Under the pieces are notes generated by a model. The model made no database searches. It saw nothing but the letters and a program-made list of their open reading frames with translations, and was not told the origin of the DNA. Below are positions 17,821 through 26,749 of a stretch of DNA of 64,000 bases, piece after piece. Location of the stretch: positions 8,680,001 through 8,744,000 of the forward strand of contig NZ_CP011533.1 of NCBI RefSeq assembly GCF_001704275.1, written 5' to 3'. The position numbers and the translations under genes are program-made. This DNA is from Streptomyces noursei ATCC 11455 (lineage in GTDB: Bacteria > Actinomycetota > Actinomycetes > Streptomycetales > Streptomycetaceae). Each line of letters opens with the position of its first letter. Position 1 is the first letter of the stretch.

Positions 17821-19098
17821 ATGACCATCCAAGAGCCACCCCTGCCGGCCGCGGAGCCGAAGCCCCGGCCCGAGCCTCTGCCCGACCCGGTCCCGCTGAC
17901 CGGCTGCCCCTACAAGAGCAACCCCTACCCTCTCTACGAGCGGATGCGCGAGGCCGGCCCGGTCCACCGCGTGCTCTTCCCCAGCGGCGTACAAGCCTGG
18001 CTCGTCACCGGCTACGACGCCGCCCACGCCGCCCTCAACGACGACCGCCTGGGCAAGAACCACGACCGCGGCAACGACCGCTGGCGCGCCCGCGCCTCGA
18101 TCATGCCCGAACCCCAGCACTCCCAGCTCCAGGTCCACCTCCTCCACCAGGACCCGCCCAAGCACACCCGCATGCGGCGCTTCGTCACCGACGCCTTCAC
18201 CCCCCGCCGTATCGAGAGCCTGCGCCCCCGCTTCCAGGAACTGGCCGACGTCCTCATCGACGCACTCCCCGCAACCGGCCCCGCCGACCTCGTCACCGGC
18301 TTCGCCGCCCACTTCCCCTTCCAGGTCCTCGCCGAAGTCATCGGCCTCCCACAGGAGTTGGCGGCCCGCTTCGACCGCGACTGGGGCAAGGTCGTCCAGC
18401 CCGTCGGCCCCACCGACCCCGGACGACCGCTGTACGAGGCTCGGCTGCACGGCCTGCAGAGCTACATCGCCGACGTCGTCGCCCATAAGCGCGAGCACTG
18501 GGACGACGACCTGCTCAGCCGCCTGGTCGTGGCCCGCGACCGCCGCGAACTGTCCCAGGAGGAGCTGGACTCCATGATCTTCCAGCTCCTCGTCGCCGGC
18601 CAGGAACCGGTCACCAACCAGATCACCACCGCCCTGATCGCCCTCTTCCGCAACCCGGACCAGCTCGCCCGCCTCCGGGACGATCCGGACCTCCTGCCCC
18701 GCGCGGTCGAGGAACTCCTCCGCTACGACAGCGCCTTCGAAATGACCACCTGGCGCTTCTTCGCCCAGGACAGCGACCTGCACGGCACCGAAGTACCGGC
18801 CGGCGACTCCGTGATCGTCTCCCTGTGCGCCGCCAACCGCGACCCGCGCCGCTTCCCCGACCCCGACACCCTCGACCTCGACCGCAGCCCCAACCCCCAT
18901 CTCGCCTTCGGTCACGGCATCCACTTCTGCCCCGGTGCGGCCCTCGCCCGAGTCGAACTCCAGATCGCCCTCGGCGCCCTGCTCTCCCGGCTCCCCGGCC
19001 TCCACCTGGCCACCAGGGACGAAGACATCGAGTGGATCCCGGCCGTCCTCGGCCGCGGCACCAACCACCTGCCCGTCGGCTACGACCGACGCCGCTGA
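17821..19098 (+). CDS. Cytochrome P450
   Basis: A 425-aa soluble bacterial P450. The heme ligand is in FGHGIHFCPG (Cys near residue 370), the K-helix ExxR is in VEELLRYD, and the family-typical DPPKHTRMRRFVTDAF is present. The I-helix reads LLVAGQEPVTNQ: the usual acid is present but the catalytic threonine of AGxET is replaced by proline, which could change oxygen activation. It follows AsnB by 11 bases and precedes the isonitrile synthase. In isonitrile pathways P450s tailor or couple the isonitrile amino acid, though other oxygenases also do this. Redox partners are not in the window. Confidence 0.9.
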   Translation: MTIQEPPLPAAEPKPRPEPLPDPVPLTGCPYKSNPYPLYERMREAGPVHRVLFPSGVQAWLVTGYDAAHAALNDDRLGKNHDRGNDRWRARASIMPEPQHSQLQVHLLHQDPPKHTRMRRFVTDAFTPRRIESLRPRFQELADVLIDALPATGPADLVTGFAAHFPFQVLAEVIGLPQELAARFDRDWGKVVQPVGPTDPGRPLYEARLHGLQSYIADVVAHKREHWDDDLLSRLVVARDRRELSQEELDSMIFQLLVAGQEPVTNQITTALIALFRNPDQLARLRDDPDLLPRAVEELLRYDSAFEMTTWRFFAQDSDLHGTEVPAGDSVIVSLCAANRDPRRFPDPDTLDLDRSPNPHLAFGHGIHFCPGAALARVELQIALGALLSRLPGLHLATRDEDIEWIPAVLGRGTNHLPVGYDRRR

Positions 19099-19241
19099 CA
19101 CCAGCCGCCGGCTGACCGGGACCTGCCGCACCGCTCGTCCCGGACGCGGCCGATCCACCACCTCATCCGCCTGACGGCGCCTGGCCGCCCCTCCGCCACG
19201 GCGCCATGCCGTCATGCCCGCACGCTTCCCGGAGGAACAAC

Positions 19242-20174
19242 ATGCCGCCGACAACCGCGCCGGACGCTCTTCCCACGCGCATCAGCACCGCGATCCTGAA
19301 CCTGCTCCTGCCGCACCACCGCACCACCGACCAAGCCCCCGCCTCCGCCGAGCGGTTTCCGCAGCAACTGCGCCAGATCGCCGACTTCGTACGCGACGAC
19401 GCCCCCGTCACCTTCACGCTGCCCGGCTTCCCCTGCAAGTCCCCCAACCCCGCCAAAGTCCTCGGCCACCTCCCCGACCAGGGAGAACGCCTCTCCCTCA
19501 GTTTCCTCAACACCCTGTGCACCGAGATCGGGCGGATCCACCCGCCCGGCGCTCGCGTGATCATCTGCTCCGACGGCCACGCCTTCGGCGACCTCATCCG
19601 CGTCCCCGACGAGCACATCGACGCCTACGCCGACGAACTCCGCACCCTCATCGACCAATTGGGCCTGACGCGACTGTCCGTATTCGACCTGCGCGACGTG
19701 TTCGGCGACCTCCCCCACGACACGAAACGCGCCCACCTCCACAAGAGCTACGCCCCCACACTGGACGCCCTGCGCGCTGAGGTCCGCGCCGACGGCAACA
19801 CCCTCGCCCTCTACCGGGGCATCACCCGCTTCCTCGTCGAGGACACCGCCGACTGGACCGGCACCCGCTCCGCCCTCCAGCGCGAGTGCCGACAACGCGC
19901 CTATGGCGTCATCCAGCGCAGCCGCGCCTGGGGTGACCTGATCGCCGACCACCACCCCCGCTCCGTACGCCTGTCCATCCACCCCCAGCCCATCGGCGCC
20001 CTCAAGTTCGGCATCCGCCTGCTCGACGCGCCCGACGCCTGGACCACGCCCTGGCACTCGACGGCCCTTCGCCGCACCGACGGCACCTGGACCCTCATGC
20101 CCCGGTCCAGGGCCGCTCAGCTGGGGCGCCTGATCGAGTGCGACGGCAGGCCCAGCCACTTCGAGCAGGGCTGA
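19242..20174 (+). CDS. Isonitrile (isocyanide) synthase, PvcA/IsnA/DIT1 family
   Basis: A 310-aa protein of the DIT1/PvcA family. Characterised members convert the amino group of tyrosine or tryptophan to an isonitrile using ribulose-5-phosphate. Recognisable segments are FTLPGFPCKSPNPAKVLG (near 60), GARVIICSDGHAFGDLIRVPD (near 105), the alternating HKSYAPTLDALR block and SRAWGDLIADHHPRSVRLSI (near 225), with a C-terminal HPQPIGALKFGIRL. Length matches PvcA and IsnA. GGAGG 6 bases before the ATG fixes the start. It ends a run of exporter, AsnB-like enzyme and P450. Isonitriles are strong Cu(I) ligands, and copper genes follow directly. No PvcB/IsnB-type Fe(II) oxygenase is seen; the P450 may replace it. 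Substrate amino acid unknown. Confidence 0.85.
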   Translation: MPPTTAPDALPTRISTAILNLLLPHHRTTDQAPASAERFPQQLRQIADFVRDDAPVTFTLPGFPCKSPNPAKVLGHLPDQGERLSLSFLNTLCTEIGRIHPPGARVIICSDGHAFGDLIRVPDEHIDAYADELRTLIDQLGLTRLSVFDLRDVFGDLPHDTKRAHLHKSYAPTLDALRAEVRADGNTLALYRGITRFLVEDTADWTGTRSALQRECRQRAYGVIQRSRAWGDLIADHHPRSVRLSIHPQPIGALKFGIRLLDAPDAWTTPWHSTALRRTDGTWTLMPRSRAAQLGRLIECDGRPSHFEQG

Positions 20175-20250
20175 TCAGACTGCGCCATGGTCGGTATTCG
20201 GCTACCCCCTGTCCGGAACCGGCTGGGCGCCTTGGCATGATGTCGCCGCC

Positions 20251-21027
20251 ATGCCTGTCACCGCCGCTGTGCGATATGTCCGGGCCGCGGTGTTCGCCGC
20301 GGTCTGTGTCGTGCTGTCCGCGGCGGGGCATGCCGTGATGTCCGGTCCGGCGATACCGGGGTGGGCGATGGCGGCAGCCGCGGTGACGGTGTTCGTGTGC
20401 GCCGGGTTGGCCGCCGGCCGTGAGCGGTCCCTGCCGGTCATCGCCGGCGGGGTGCTCGCCTGTCAGGGCGGTCTGCACGTGTTCTTCTCCTGGGCGCAGG
20501 GGATCGCGGCACCTGCCCAAGCCCCAGGGAAGGCTGCGGCCTGGGCTGATCTGCTGCTGTGCGGTCATTCGGGAACGGCCGGTTCGGCGCCCCTTCCCGG
20601 CCTGCCGCTGCGGCAGGTCGTGCGGGCCGCGGGCCTGGACTGGAACAGCCCGCCTGTGCGCCGGCACGCAGGGGACCTGACTCGCGGTAGTTCTCCCGCT
20701 GACGCCATGCACTCCATGCCCGCCATGCACTCCATGCACCACGCCGGCATCGGCATGCTTGCGGCGCACCTCCTGGCGGGGCTGGTGTGCGGCTGGTGGC
20801 TGCACCGCGGTGAGCGTGCTCTGTTCGCGCTGCTCGCGGCCCTGGCTGCCGCTGCCGACCGTTCGCTGCACCGGCTGCTGCGTGTGCTCCTCGTGGGCGT
20901 CACGGTTCCCGTCGCACACGTCGGGCCCCAGCGGGTCCGGCGCACGGCCACGGCTGCGCAGCCGCACCTGGCAGTGGTCCGGCACGCCGTCATCCGCCGC
21001 GGTCCTCCGCTGTCCTTCTCGTACTGA
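20251..21027 (+). CDS. Met/His-rich four-TM membrane protein, paralogue 2
   Basis: A 258-aa relative of the proteins at 7906, 22847 and 24462, with the same frame of conserved residues: RAAVFAAVCV, GH at the end of TM1, GRERSLPVI, GGLHVFF, LAGLVCGWWLHRGERA and C-terminal HAVIRRGPP. The central loop is long and holds a repeated Met-His motif (MHSMPAMHSMHHAG, near residue 155) plus a cysteine. The ATG places ten residues before RAAVF, as in all paralogues. It starts 76 bases after the isonitrile synthase on the same strand, so it may be co-transcribed, and it is followed by the PepSY protein. A role in copper binding or transfer at the membrane is inference. Confidence 0.75.
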   Translation: MPVTAAVRYVRAAVFAAVCVVLSAAGHAVMSGPAIPGWAMAAAAVTVFVCAGLAAGRERSLPVIAGGVLACQGGLHVFFSWAQGIAAPAQAPGKAAAWADLLLCGHSGTAGSAPLPGLPLRQVVRAAGLDWNSPPVRRHAGDLTRGSSPADAMHSMPAMHSMHHAGIGMLAAHLLAGLVCGWWLHRGERALFALLAALAAAADRSLHRLLRVLLVGVTVPVAHVGPQRVRRTATAAQPHLAVVRHAVIRRGPPLSFSY

Positions 21028-21233
21028 TCACCGCGTGGTGCGCGGGCTCCGCAGGCCGGAGCCTGTGCTTCGCCGTGCCCTGCGCGGCGCACACGCGGCA
21101 TCCCGGACGGCGTCTCGGTACGCACGCCCGTCGCCCGGCGGCCGTGTCTGTACTCGCGGCCGCCCGGATTCCTGCTGCGATCACCTGCGGTCGGCGCTGC
21201 CCAGCCGCGGGGTACGACGAAAGACAACTTGCG

Positions 21234-22733
21234 ATGACGCACGCCCCGAGCGTGTCCGAAGACAGGCCGGACACCACTTCGGAGACCGAACCGGACCGTG
21301 GCACCGACCGCGCACGGCCCTCCCGTAACCAGCTCTACAAGACCCTGTGGCGCTGGCACTTCTACGCCGGTCTGCTGGTCACCCCGTTGCTGGTACTGCT
21401 CGCCGTGACCGGCGCCATCTACCTGTTCAAGCCCGCCTATGAAGACTGGGTCTACAAGGACCTGCGCACCGTCCACGCCGCGCAGAGCGCCAAGCCGGTG
21501 GCGCTCGCCGAGCAGGTGGACGCCGTACGAAGGGCGAACCCGGACGCGACCATCCAGTCGGTGACCCCGCCGAGCGATCGCGCGCACAGCACGATGGTCA
21601 CCCTCGCCGCCGACGGTGGTGGCCCCTGGGCGCCGACCATGTCGGTGTACGTGAACCCGTATGACGGCAAGGTGCTGGGGTCGGTCGACAACAGCAAGAC
21701 CTTCATGCAGACCGTCCGCAACCTCCACGGCAAACTGCTCAGCGGGACCGTCGGCGACCGCCTCACGGAGCTTGCCGCGTCCTGGGCCGCGATCCTGACC
21801 TTCACCGGCCTGTACCTGTGGTGGCGGACCCGCCCGCGCCGCGGCCGTACCGGACGGCGCGGGCTGCGCCGCTGGCACGCCACCGTCGGCGCGGCCGTCT
21901 CCGTCTTCCTGCTGCTGCTCATCGCCACCGGCCTGCCGTGGACCGGGGTCTGGGGCCAGCAGTTGCAGAAGGTCATCACCGCCACGAAGCAGGGCACCCC
22001 GAGTCCGGAGGAGTACAAGGTCTCCTCGAAGGTCCCGACCACCGCCGACCACCTCACCTCCAACCCCGACACCTCCGTGCCCTGGGCGGCGGAGAAGGTC
22101 CAGGTCCCGACGTCGCAGTCGGCTGACGGGCATCAGGGGCACGAAGGGCATGAGGGTTACGCCGGTCACATGGGCCAGGGTGGCAGCGGCGCCGCGCCGG
22201 GCAGCCTGTCCATCGAGCAGGCGGTCTCCATCGCGCACCGTGAGCGCGTGCCCGGCATCTTCACCGTGACCCTGCCGCAGGGCCCGAGGGGCGTCTACAC
22301 GATCTCCGGCAAGTCCGAGGCGGACCCCGCCAAGCAGCGCACCCTCTTCCTCGACCAGTACTCCGGCAAGGTGCTCGCCTCCTACGGCTGGCCTCAGTAC
22401 GGCCTGCTGTCCAAGCTCGTCGAGGAAGGCATCGCCCTCCACCAGGGCGAGCGGTTCGGGCTGCCCAATCTGCTGGTGGCCCTGGGCACCTGCCTCGCCG
22501 TCATCGGCATGGCCGTCAGCGGCGTCGTCATGTGGTGGCGCCGCCGCCCGACCGGCAAGGGCCTGGGCGCGCCCCGCCGCGCCCAGGACGCCCGCGTGAC
22601 CCGCGGCGTCGCGCTGATCATGCTGATCCTCGGCGTGGCCATGCCCCTCGCCGGCATCTCCATGCTGCTCGTCCTCACCCTGGACTGGCTGGTGATCCGC
22701 CGGATCGCCCCGCTGCGCCGCTTCCTCGGCTGA
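21234..22733 (+). CDS. PepSY-domain membrane protein (PiuB-like)
   Basis: A 499-aa membrane protein of the PepSY-associated TM family, which includes siderophore-linked PiuB and possible flavin or heme reductases. Spans are LLVTPLLVLLAVTGAIYLF (near 45), WAAILTFTGLYLWWR, AVSVFLLLLIATGLPWTG, LLVALGTCLAVIGMAVSGVV and a last LPLA-type pair. The paired helix histidines are in RWHFYAGLL, NLHGKLL and RRWHATVGA. A His/Gly run (GHQGHEGHEGYAGHMG, near 300) lies in the external loop and resembles a metal-binding tract. ATG at 21234 was chosen because an upstream GTG extension is low in quality. Between two Met/His-rich paralogues, it is likely part of copper handling, perhaps reduction of Cu(II) or a metal-isonitrile complex. 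Confidence 0.85.
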   Translation: MTHAPSVSEDRPDTTSETEPDRGTDRARPSRNQLYKTLWRWHFYAGLLVTPLLVLLAVTGAIYLFKPAYEDWVYKDLRTVHAAQSAKPVALAEQVDAVRRANPDATIQSVTPPSDRAHSTMVTLAADGGGPWAPTMSVYVNPYDGKVLGSVDNSKTFMQTVRNLHGKLLSGTVGDRLTELAASWAAILTFTGLYLWWRTRPRRGRTGRRGLRRWHATVGAAVSVFLLLLIATGLPWTGVWGQQLQKVITATKQGTPSPEEYKVSSKVPTTADHLTSNPDTSVPWAAEKVQVPTSQSADGHQGHEGHEGYAGHMGQGGSGAAPGSLSIEQAVSIAHRERVPGIFTVTLPQGPRGVYTISGKSEADPAKQRTLFLDQYSGKVLASYGWPQYGLLSKLVEEGIALHQGERFGLPNLLVALGTCLAVIGMAVSGVVMWWRRRPTGKGLGAPRRAQDARVTRGVALIMLILGVAMPLAGISMLLVLTLDWLVIRRIAPLRRFLG

Positions 22734-22846
22734 GCAACAAGCCGGGAGCCGAGCGACAAGCCGGGCGAGGAGGTGAAACGAAGGTTGTGCGAATGAGGAC
22801 AACGGTCAGGTATGCACTCCGGCCTGAAGGGGAGAATCCGGCCGTC

Positions 22847-24259
22847 ATGTATGCGTCCCCGGCGCTGCGGATCCTGCGCGCCGCGGTGTTCGCCGCGGTG
22901 TGCCTCACGCTGTCCGCCGCGGGTCACCAGCTCGCGGCGGGCTCGGCGCCACCGGTGCGGGCGGACGGGATCGGCTTCCTCGCCGTCCTCGTTCTCGGTT
23001 ACCTGCTGAGCGCCCGAGAGCGGTCTCTGCCGGGGATCGGCGGCGCCATGCTCGCCACTCAGGGTGGGCTGCACCTGGCCTTCAACGCTGCCCAGGCCCC
23101 GGCCCGGCGCCTCACCGCAACCAGCATGCCGATGGGCATGCACGCGACGCGGATGATGGCGCACCCCCACCCGATGGCCCACGTCGCGGCGGCACACACG
23201 GCGGCGGCCCTGCTCGCGTCCTGGTGGCTGCGGCGGGGCGAAGCGGCGCTGTGGTCCCTGCTGCGCAGAGCCGCCATGCTGGTGCCGGGGCTGGTGGCGT
23301 GGTGGGGTGCCCGTGAGGGCCGGCTGCCCGCTCTTGTGCACACGGTCGTACCCAGCGGGCGGACAACCGGGCAACGGCCCCTGCGCCAGGCACTGCTGCG
23401 CCACGCGGTGTCACGCCGCGGCCCACCGCTTCCGGACCCGTACCGAGTTCTGTTCGTGAGCCGTTCCCCGCGACGGCCTGCTCACCCATGCCCTACGACG
23501 GCTGATCACAGCCGCCGGCCGATCAGTACGGAGTCCCCCGTGTCCTTGACACACACCACCCTCCGGCGCGCTCTGCGCCGTACCACCCTCGTCACCGCCC
23601 TCGCCACGGCCGGGCTGCTCACAGCCGCCGGTTCGGCCTTCGCACACGTGACGGTCCACCCCGGCAGCTACCCGAAGGGCGCCACCGACGGCACCCTGAC
23701 CTTCCGCGTCCCGAACGAGGAGGACAACGCCGACACCACGCAGGTCCAGGTCTTCCTGCCCACGGATCACCCCATCCCTTCGGTGCTCGTCACCCCTGAG
23801 CCCGGCTGGACGGCGCACGTGACGACCACCAAGCTGAAGAACCCGATCAAGACGGACGACGGCACCATCAACGAAGCCGTCTCGCAGATCACCTGGACCA
23901 AGGGCAGTATCCAGCCCGGCCAGTACCAGGACTTCACCGTCGCCTTCGGGCAACTCCCCGATGACACCGACCAGTTGGCCTTCAAGGCGCTCCAGACCTA
24001 CTCCGACGGCAAGGTCGTGCGCTGGATCGAAGAGCCGAAGGCCGGTCAGGCCGAGCCGGAGAACCCGGCGCCGGTGTTGAAACTCACCAAGGCCGCAGAC
24101 GAAGCCGCCCCCTCCGCTTCCGCGGCTCCCAAGGCTTCCGCTTCCGCCGCCGGCGACTCGACCACGCGGGGCCTGGGCATCGCGGGCCTGATCGCGGGCG
24201 TCCTGGGCATAGGCACGGCCGCCGTCGCCCTCCATCGCAGCCGCTCCGCCCGCCCGTAG
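22847..24259 (+). CDS. Met/His-rich membrane protein paralogue 3, open into YcnI-like domain
   Basis: The frame starts as a family member (MYASPALRILRAAVF, GH in TM1, ARERSLPGI, GGLHLAF, a Met/His loop MPMGMHATRMMAHPHPMAH, LASWWLRRGEAA, LRHAVSRRGPPLP near residue 200). Unlike its relatives it has no stop after RRGPP. It continues through about 35 linker residues into the YcnI-like protein and stops at 24259, giving a possible 470-aa fusion. The YcnI part has its own start (see 23540), so two products are possible: the stop of paralogue 3 may simply have been lost. ATG 22847 matches the paralogues; ATG 22793, after AGGAGG, is an alternative. It lies 113 bases after the PepSY gene. Confidence 0.65.
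   Translation: MYASPALRILRAAVFAAVCLTLSAAGHQLAAGSAPPVRADGIGFLAVLVLGYLLSARERSLPGIGGAMLATQGGLHLAFNAAQAPARRLTATSMPMGMHATRMMAHPHPMAHVAAAHTAAALLASWWLRRGEAALWSLLRRAAMLVPGLVAWWGAREGRLPALVHTVVPSGRTTGQRPLRQALLRHAVSRRGPPLPDPYRVLFVSRSPRRPAHPCPTTADHSRRPISTESPVSLTHTTLRRALRRTTLVTALATAGLLTAAGSAFAHVTVHPGSYPKGATDGTLTFRVPNEEDNADTTQVQVFLPTDHPIPSVLVTPEPGWTAHVTTTKLKNPIKTDDGTINEAVSQITWTKGSIQPGQYQDFTVAFGQLPDDTDQLAFKALQTYSDGKVVRWIEEPKAGQAEPENPAPVLKLTKAADEAAPSASAAPKASASAAGDSTTRGLGIAGLIAGVLGIGTAAVALHRSRSARP
23540..24259 (+). CDS. ycnI: YcnI-like (DUF1775) copper-associated exported protein, internal start
   Basis: A 239-aa protein when read from the GTG at 23540, with CGGAG 7 bases upstream. It has a signal peptide (ALATAGLLTAAGSAFA) cleaved before HVTVHPGSYPKG, so the mature protein would begin with histidine. 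That is the key feature of YcnI/DUF1775 proteins, whose N-terminal His helps bind Cu(II). The DUF1775 core follows (ITWTKGSIQPGQYQDFTVAFG, near 125), then an Ala/Ser-rich linker and a C-terminal anchor (GLIAGVLGIGTAAVALH). The reading frame is open upstream into the membrane-protein paralogue; the signal peptide argues that the internal start is used. It probably chaperones copper outside the cell membrane. Confidence 0.8.
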   Translation: MSLTHTTLRRALRRTTLVTALATAGLLTAAGSAFAHVTVHPGSYPKGATDGTLTFRVPNEEDNADTTQVQVFLPTDHPIPSVLVTPEPGWTAHVTTTKLKNPIKTDDGTINEAVSQITWTKGSIQPGQYQDFTVAFGQLPDDTDQLAFKALQTYSDGKVVRWIEEPKAGQAEPENPAPVLKLTKAADEAAPSASAAPKASASAAGDSTTRGLGIAGLIAGVLGIGTAAVALHRSRSARP

Positions 24260-24461
24260 CGCCCGTAGCCAACCGGCATACCGGGCAAGGCTCTGGTGGG
24301 GCGGACGGAGTACTGCCGCCCCACCAGGGCTTCCGCGAGAGACCCTTGATCGCTGCCGTGGCGGTCTTGTCCCGGCGAGCGGTGAGGCCGCGCCACCAGT
24401 GCCGAGAGTCACCTTGTCCTCACCCTCCCACGCGGGCGGGGTGGCTGGCACGATGTCCAAC

Positions 24462-25292
24462 ATGACTGCCGGGTCGGTTTCACGCGCTGTGCGCGCCGCG
24501 ATCTTCGCGGTTGTGTGCGTGACGACCGCGGCCTTGGGGCATGCGTTGATGTCCGCGCAGCCCTTGCCCTGGTGGGCTCTTGCTACCGCGCTCGGCGTCA
24601 CGGGATCGGCGGCCTGGTGGCTGGCAGGGCGGGAACGCGGCGCGTTCGTCGTGACCGGTTCCACCGTCGTGGCTCAACTCGCTCTGCACTCCCTGTTCGA
24701 CCTGGCGCAGTCGTGCCAGTGCGGAACGCCCGCCGCGGTCGCGCCCGAAAGGCATTGGGCGGTAAGGCTGTTGTGCGATGTGACGGGCGCCGGTCCTTCG
24801 CTTGGGTCGCAGGCGTTGGCGGCCCGGATGCTGCATCAGGCCGGCCTCGGCCTGGGCACCGCCCCCGCGCCCCCGCCGACGCCGATGGACGGCATGCCCG
24901 GGATGAGTGGCATGGCGGGTATGGCCGACACACCTGCTACCTCCGCCGCGCACGTGGGGCATATGGCCGCAATGCACGGCGATATGAGCCAGATGCGGCT
25001 CATGCATTCCGGCCACGGGGCGCTCGGCATGTTCCTCGCCCACGCACTGGCCGCGCTGGTGTGCGGCCTGTGGCTGTGGCGCGGTGAGACCGCCGCGTTC
25101 CGGCTCGCCCGCAGCGTGGCCGCGGTGCTGTTCGCCCCCCTGCTGCTCATCCTGACGGCGCTGGGCTGGACTGGCCTGAAGCCGTCCGCTCGCCCGCTGG
25201 CCGCCGCGGGTCATGTCGTGCACCTGCGCGGGGCGCTCCTCCACTACGTCGTCTCCCGCAGGGGCCCGCCGAGGCTCTCCGCCTGCTGCTGA
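24462..25292 (+). CDS. Met/His-rich four-TM membrane protein, paralogue 4
   Basis: A 276-aa member of the local family and the closest match to paralogue 1: both share ALGHALMS, GRERGA, VTGSTVVAQ, LAALVCGLWLWRGE and a Cys-Cys C terminus after RRGPP. Its external loop is the richest (MDGMPGMSGMAGMADTPATS, then HVGHMAAMHGDMSQMRLMHS, residues 140-190) and it also has a CQC pair near residue 85. ATG 24462 gives the family's ten-residue leader; ATG 24453 is also open. It lies 200 bp after the YcnI gene and precedes the sigma factor. The loop composition is what one expects for Cu(I) binding, but the function is not known. Confidence 0.75.
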   Translation: MTAGSVSRAVRAAIFAVVCVTTAALGHALMSAQPLPWWALATALGVTGSAAWWLAGRERGAFVVTGSTVVAQLALHSLFDLAQSCQCGTPAAVAPERHWAVRLLCDVTGAGPSLGSQALAARMLHQAGLGLGTAPAPPPTPMDGMPGMSGMAGMADTPATSAAHVGHMAAMHGDMSQMRLMHSGHGALGMFLAHALAALVCGLWLWRGETAAFRLARSVAAVLFAPLLLILTALGWTGLKPSARPLAAAGHVVHLRGALLHYVVSRRGPPRLSACC

Positions 25293-25337
25293 CCGCTCGT
25301 CCTGGGACTTTCCCGGCCCCGTCCGGGATTCTGCGAT

Positions 25338-25373
25338 GCCGTCATTGACGCCGAAGCCGTCAGTGACGCCATG
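25338..25373. repeat. Two 18-bp direct repeats upstream of ECF sigma gene
   Basis: Adjacent 18-bp units share gccgtca-tgacgcc with one internal difference (25338-25355 and 25356-25373). They lie in the 375-bp gene-free stretch before the sigma factor. Helical-period spacing could suit a regulator, but no known box is recognised. Nothing else is seen in the stretch. Confidence 0.4.
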
Positions 25374-25667
25374 CTGCCGATGTCGTCCGGGATCCCCCAC
25401 TCCCCTTTTCTGCATGGTGCATTGCATCGGTGGCGGGCGGAGTACCGGCGTGTCCGCGCGGCTGCCTTCTCATCCGTGAGCACTGTTGCCCCACACGCCG
25501 GCCCTGGCCCTGCGGCACTCCGGCCTGCCCGTAGACGTACGCCCGTCGGCTGTTCGACGTCGTCCCGTGACGTCGTCATCGACCTTCGTATGGGTGCTCG
25601 GAGTGCCGCTCAGCGACGGGCCGTGCCATGCCTTGGTACGGCCCGCACCTGCGAAGGACATGTGGTG

Positions 25668-26285
25668 ATGATTCCTGCCCTTGTTGGTACGCCCCGCGGT
25701 AAGCCGGCAGTGGACAACGAGCAACTGACCAGCTTGGCGCTGGCCGCACGGGACGGTGACCCGGTCGCCGTCGAGCGCTTCATCCGCGCCTCCCACCGCG
25801 ATGTGTGGAGGTTCGTGGCGCGCCTGAGCGGCGACACGAACAGTGCCGACGACCTCGCCCAGGAGACGTTCCTGCGCGCCCTCACCAGCCTGCCGCGATT
25901 CGCCGGACGCTCCGGCGCCCGCACCTGGCTGCTGTCGATCGCCCGCCGTGTGGTGATCGACCGCTACCGGTCCGCCGCCGCCCGTCCGCGTATCGCCGAC
26001 GTCGAGGACTGGCAGGCGGTCGCGGAAGCCCGGCAGCCCAGCGGACTGCCGGGGTTCGACGACGGCCTGGCGTTGAGCGAACTGCTCGACGCACTCGATC
26101 GCGAGCGGCGCGACGCATTCGTTCTCACGCAGTTGGTCGGGATGCCCTATGCGGATGCCGCGGCGGTCGTGGGGTGTCCCATCGGCACGGTGCGCTCCCG
26201 GGTGGCCCGGGCCCGCGCCGACCTCACCGGCTGGTTGAGGGCTGCCGAGACCTGCGTGGGAGCCCCTCAGGCGGTCGCGGCGTGA
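25668..26285 (+). CDS. ECF RNA polymerase sigma factor
   Basis: A 205-aa ECF sigma factor. Region 2 contains FIRASHRDVWRFVARL and DDLAQETFLRALTSLPRF (residues 38-80) for -10 recognition and melting, with GARTWLLSIARRVVIDRYR after it. Region 4 is ERRDAFVLTQLVGMPYADAA and GCPIGTVRSRVARARADL (residues 145-185), the -35-binding helix-turn-helix. GAAGGA lies 10 bases before the ATG; a GTG one codon earlier is possible. No anti-sigma gene follows. It sits at the end of the copper/isonitrile region in the same orientation and is the best candidate for its regulator. In M. tuberculosis, SigC controls copper-acquisition genes; kinship with SigC was not tested. Confidence 0.9.
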   Translation: MIPALVGTPRGKPAVDNEQLTSLALAARDGDPVAVERFIRASHRDVWRFVARLSGDTNSADDLAQETFLRALTSLPRFAGRSGARTWLLSIARRVVIDRYRSAAARPRIADVEDWQAVAEARQPSGLPGFDDGLALSELLDALDRERRDAFVLTQLVGMPYADAAAVVGCPIGTVRSRVARARADLTGWLRAAETCVGAPQAVAA

Positions 26286-26749
26286 GCGGCTCCGGTTCCG
26301 GGTGACCACGGTGTTGCCGGTGCGCCGCCCAGCATGGCGGACAGCGTTCCTCCGAGCTGGCGTACCGGCACTCCCCGGAAGCAATGCTGCCGCCGGGCAG
26401 GCGCAGCCATGCCCTCGTCGCCACCTGGAACTGACCGAGATGGCAGCCCCGGCAGAGGCCGGTCGGGGTGTAGAGGATTCGAGCCGCTGCTGGGGCTTGG
26501 GGACAGCATGGCCCGGCGCGTCCGGTGCGGGTGCTGGGGCGCGTACTCGATTCAGCCGTAAGTGACGCGAGACCAGTGCCCGAGCCACAAGGCGGCCTCC
26601 GAAGGCAGAGGCTGACCTTCGGCCGAGCCGTCGCGAGGTATGAGCTCAGCGGGTGCGATGCACCCCTGGCCGGAGGCACGGTGGATGCGGGTGCATCGCA
26701 GGGGGCGGCCTTCGGTGACGAAGCGGCGTAGGTCGTCGGTTTGGCACGG
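26286..26749. other. Gene-free region
   Basis: About 460 bp between convergent genes. The open frames have poor composition for this genome and no ribosome binding sites. I see no gene, clear repeat or RNA. Confidence 0.5.

Noticed and set aside
20565..22802. A 745-codon minus-strand open frame
   Set aside because: It is the antisense of the PepSY gene and paralogue 2, with biased composition and no domains.
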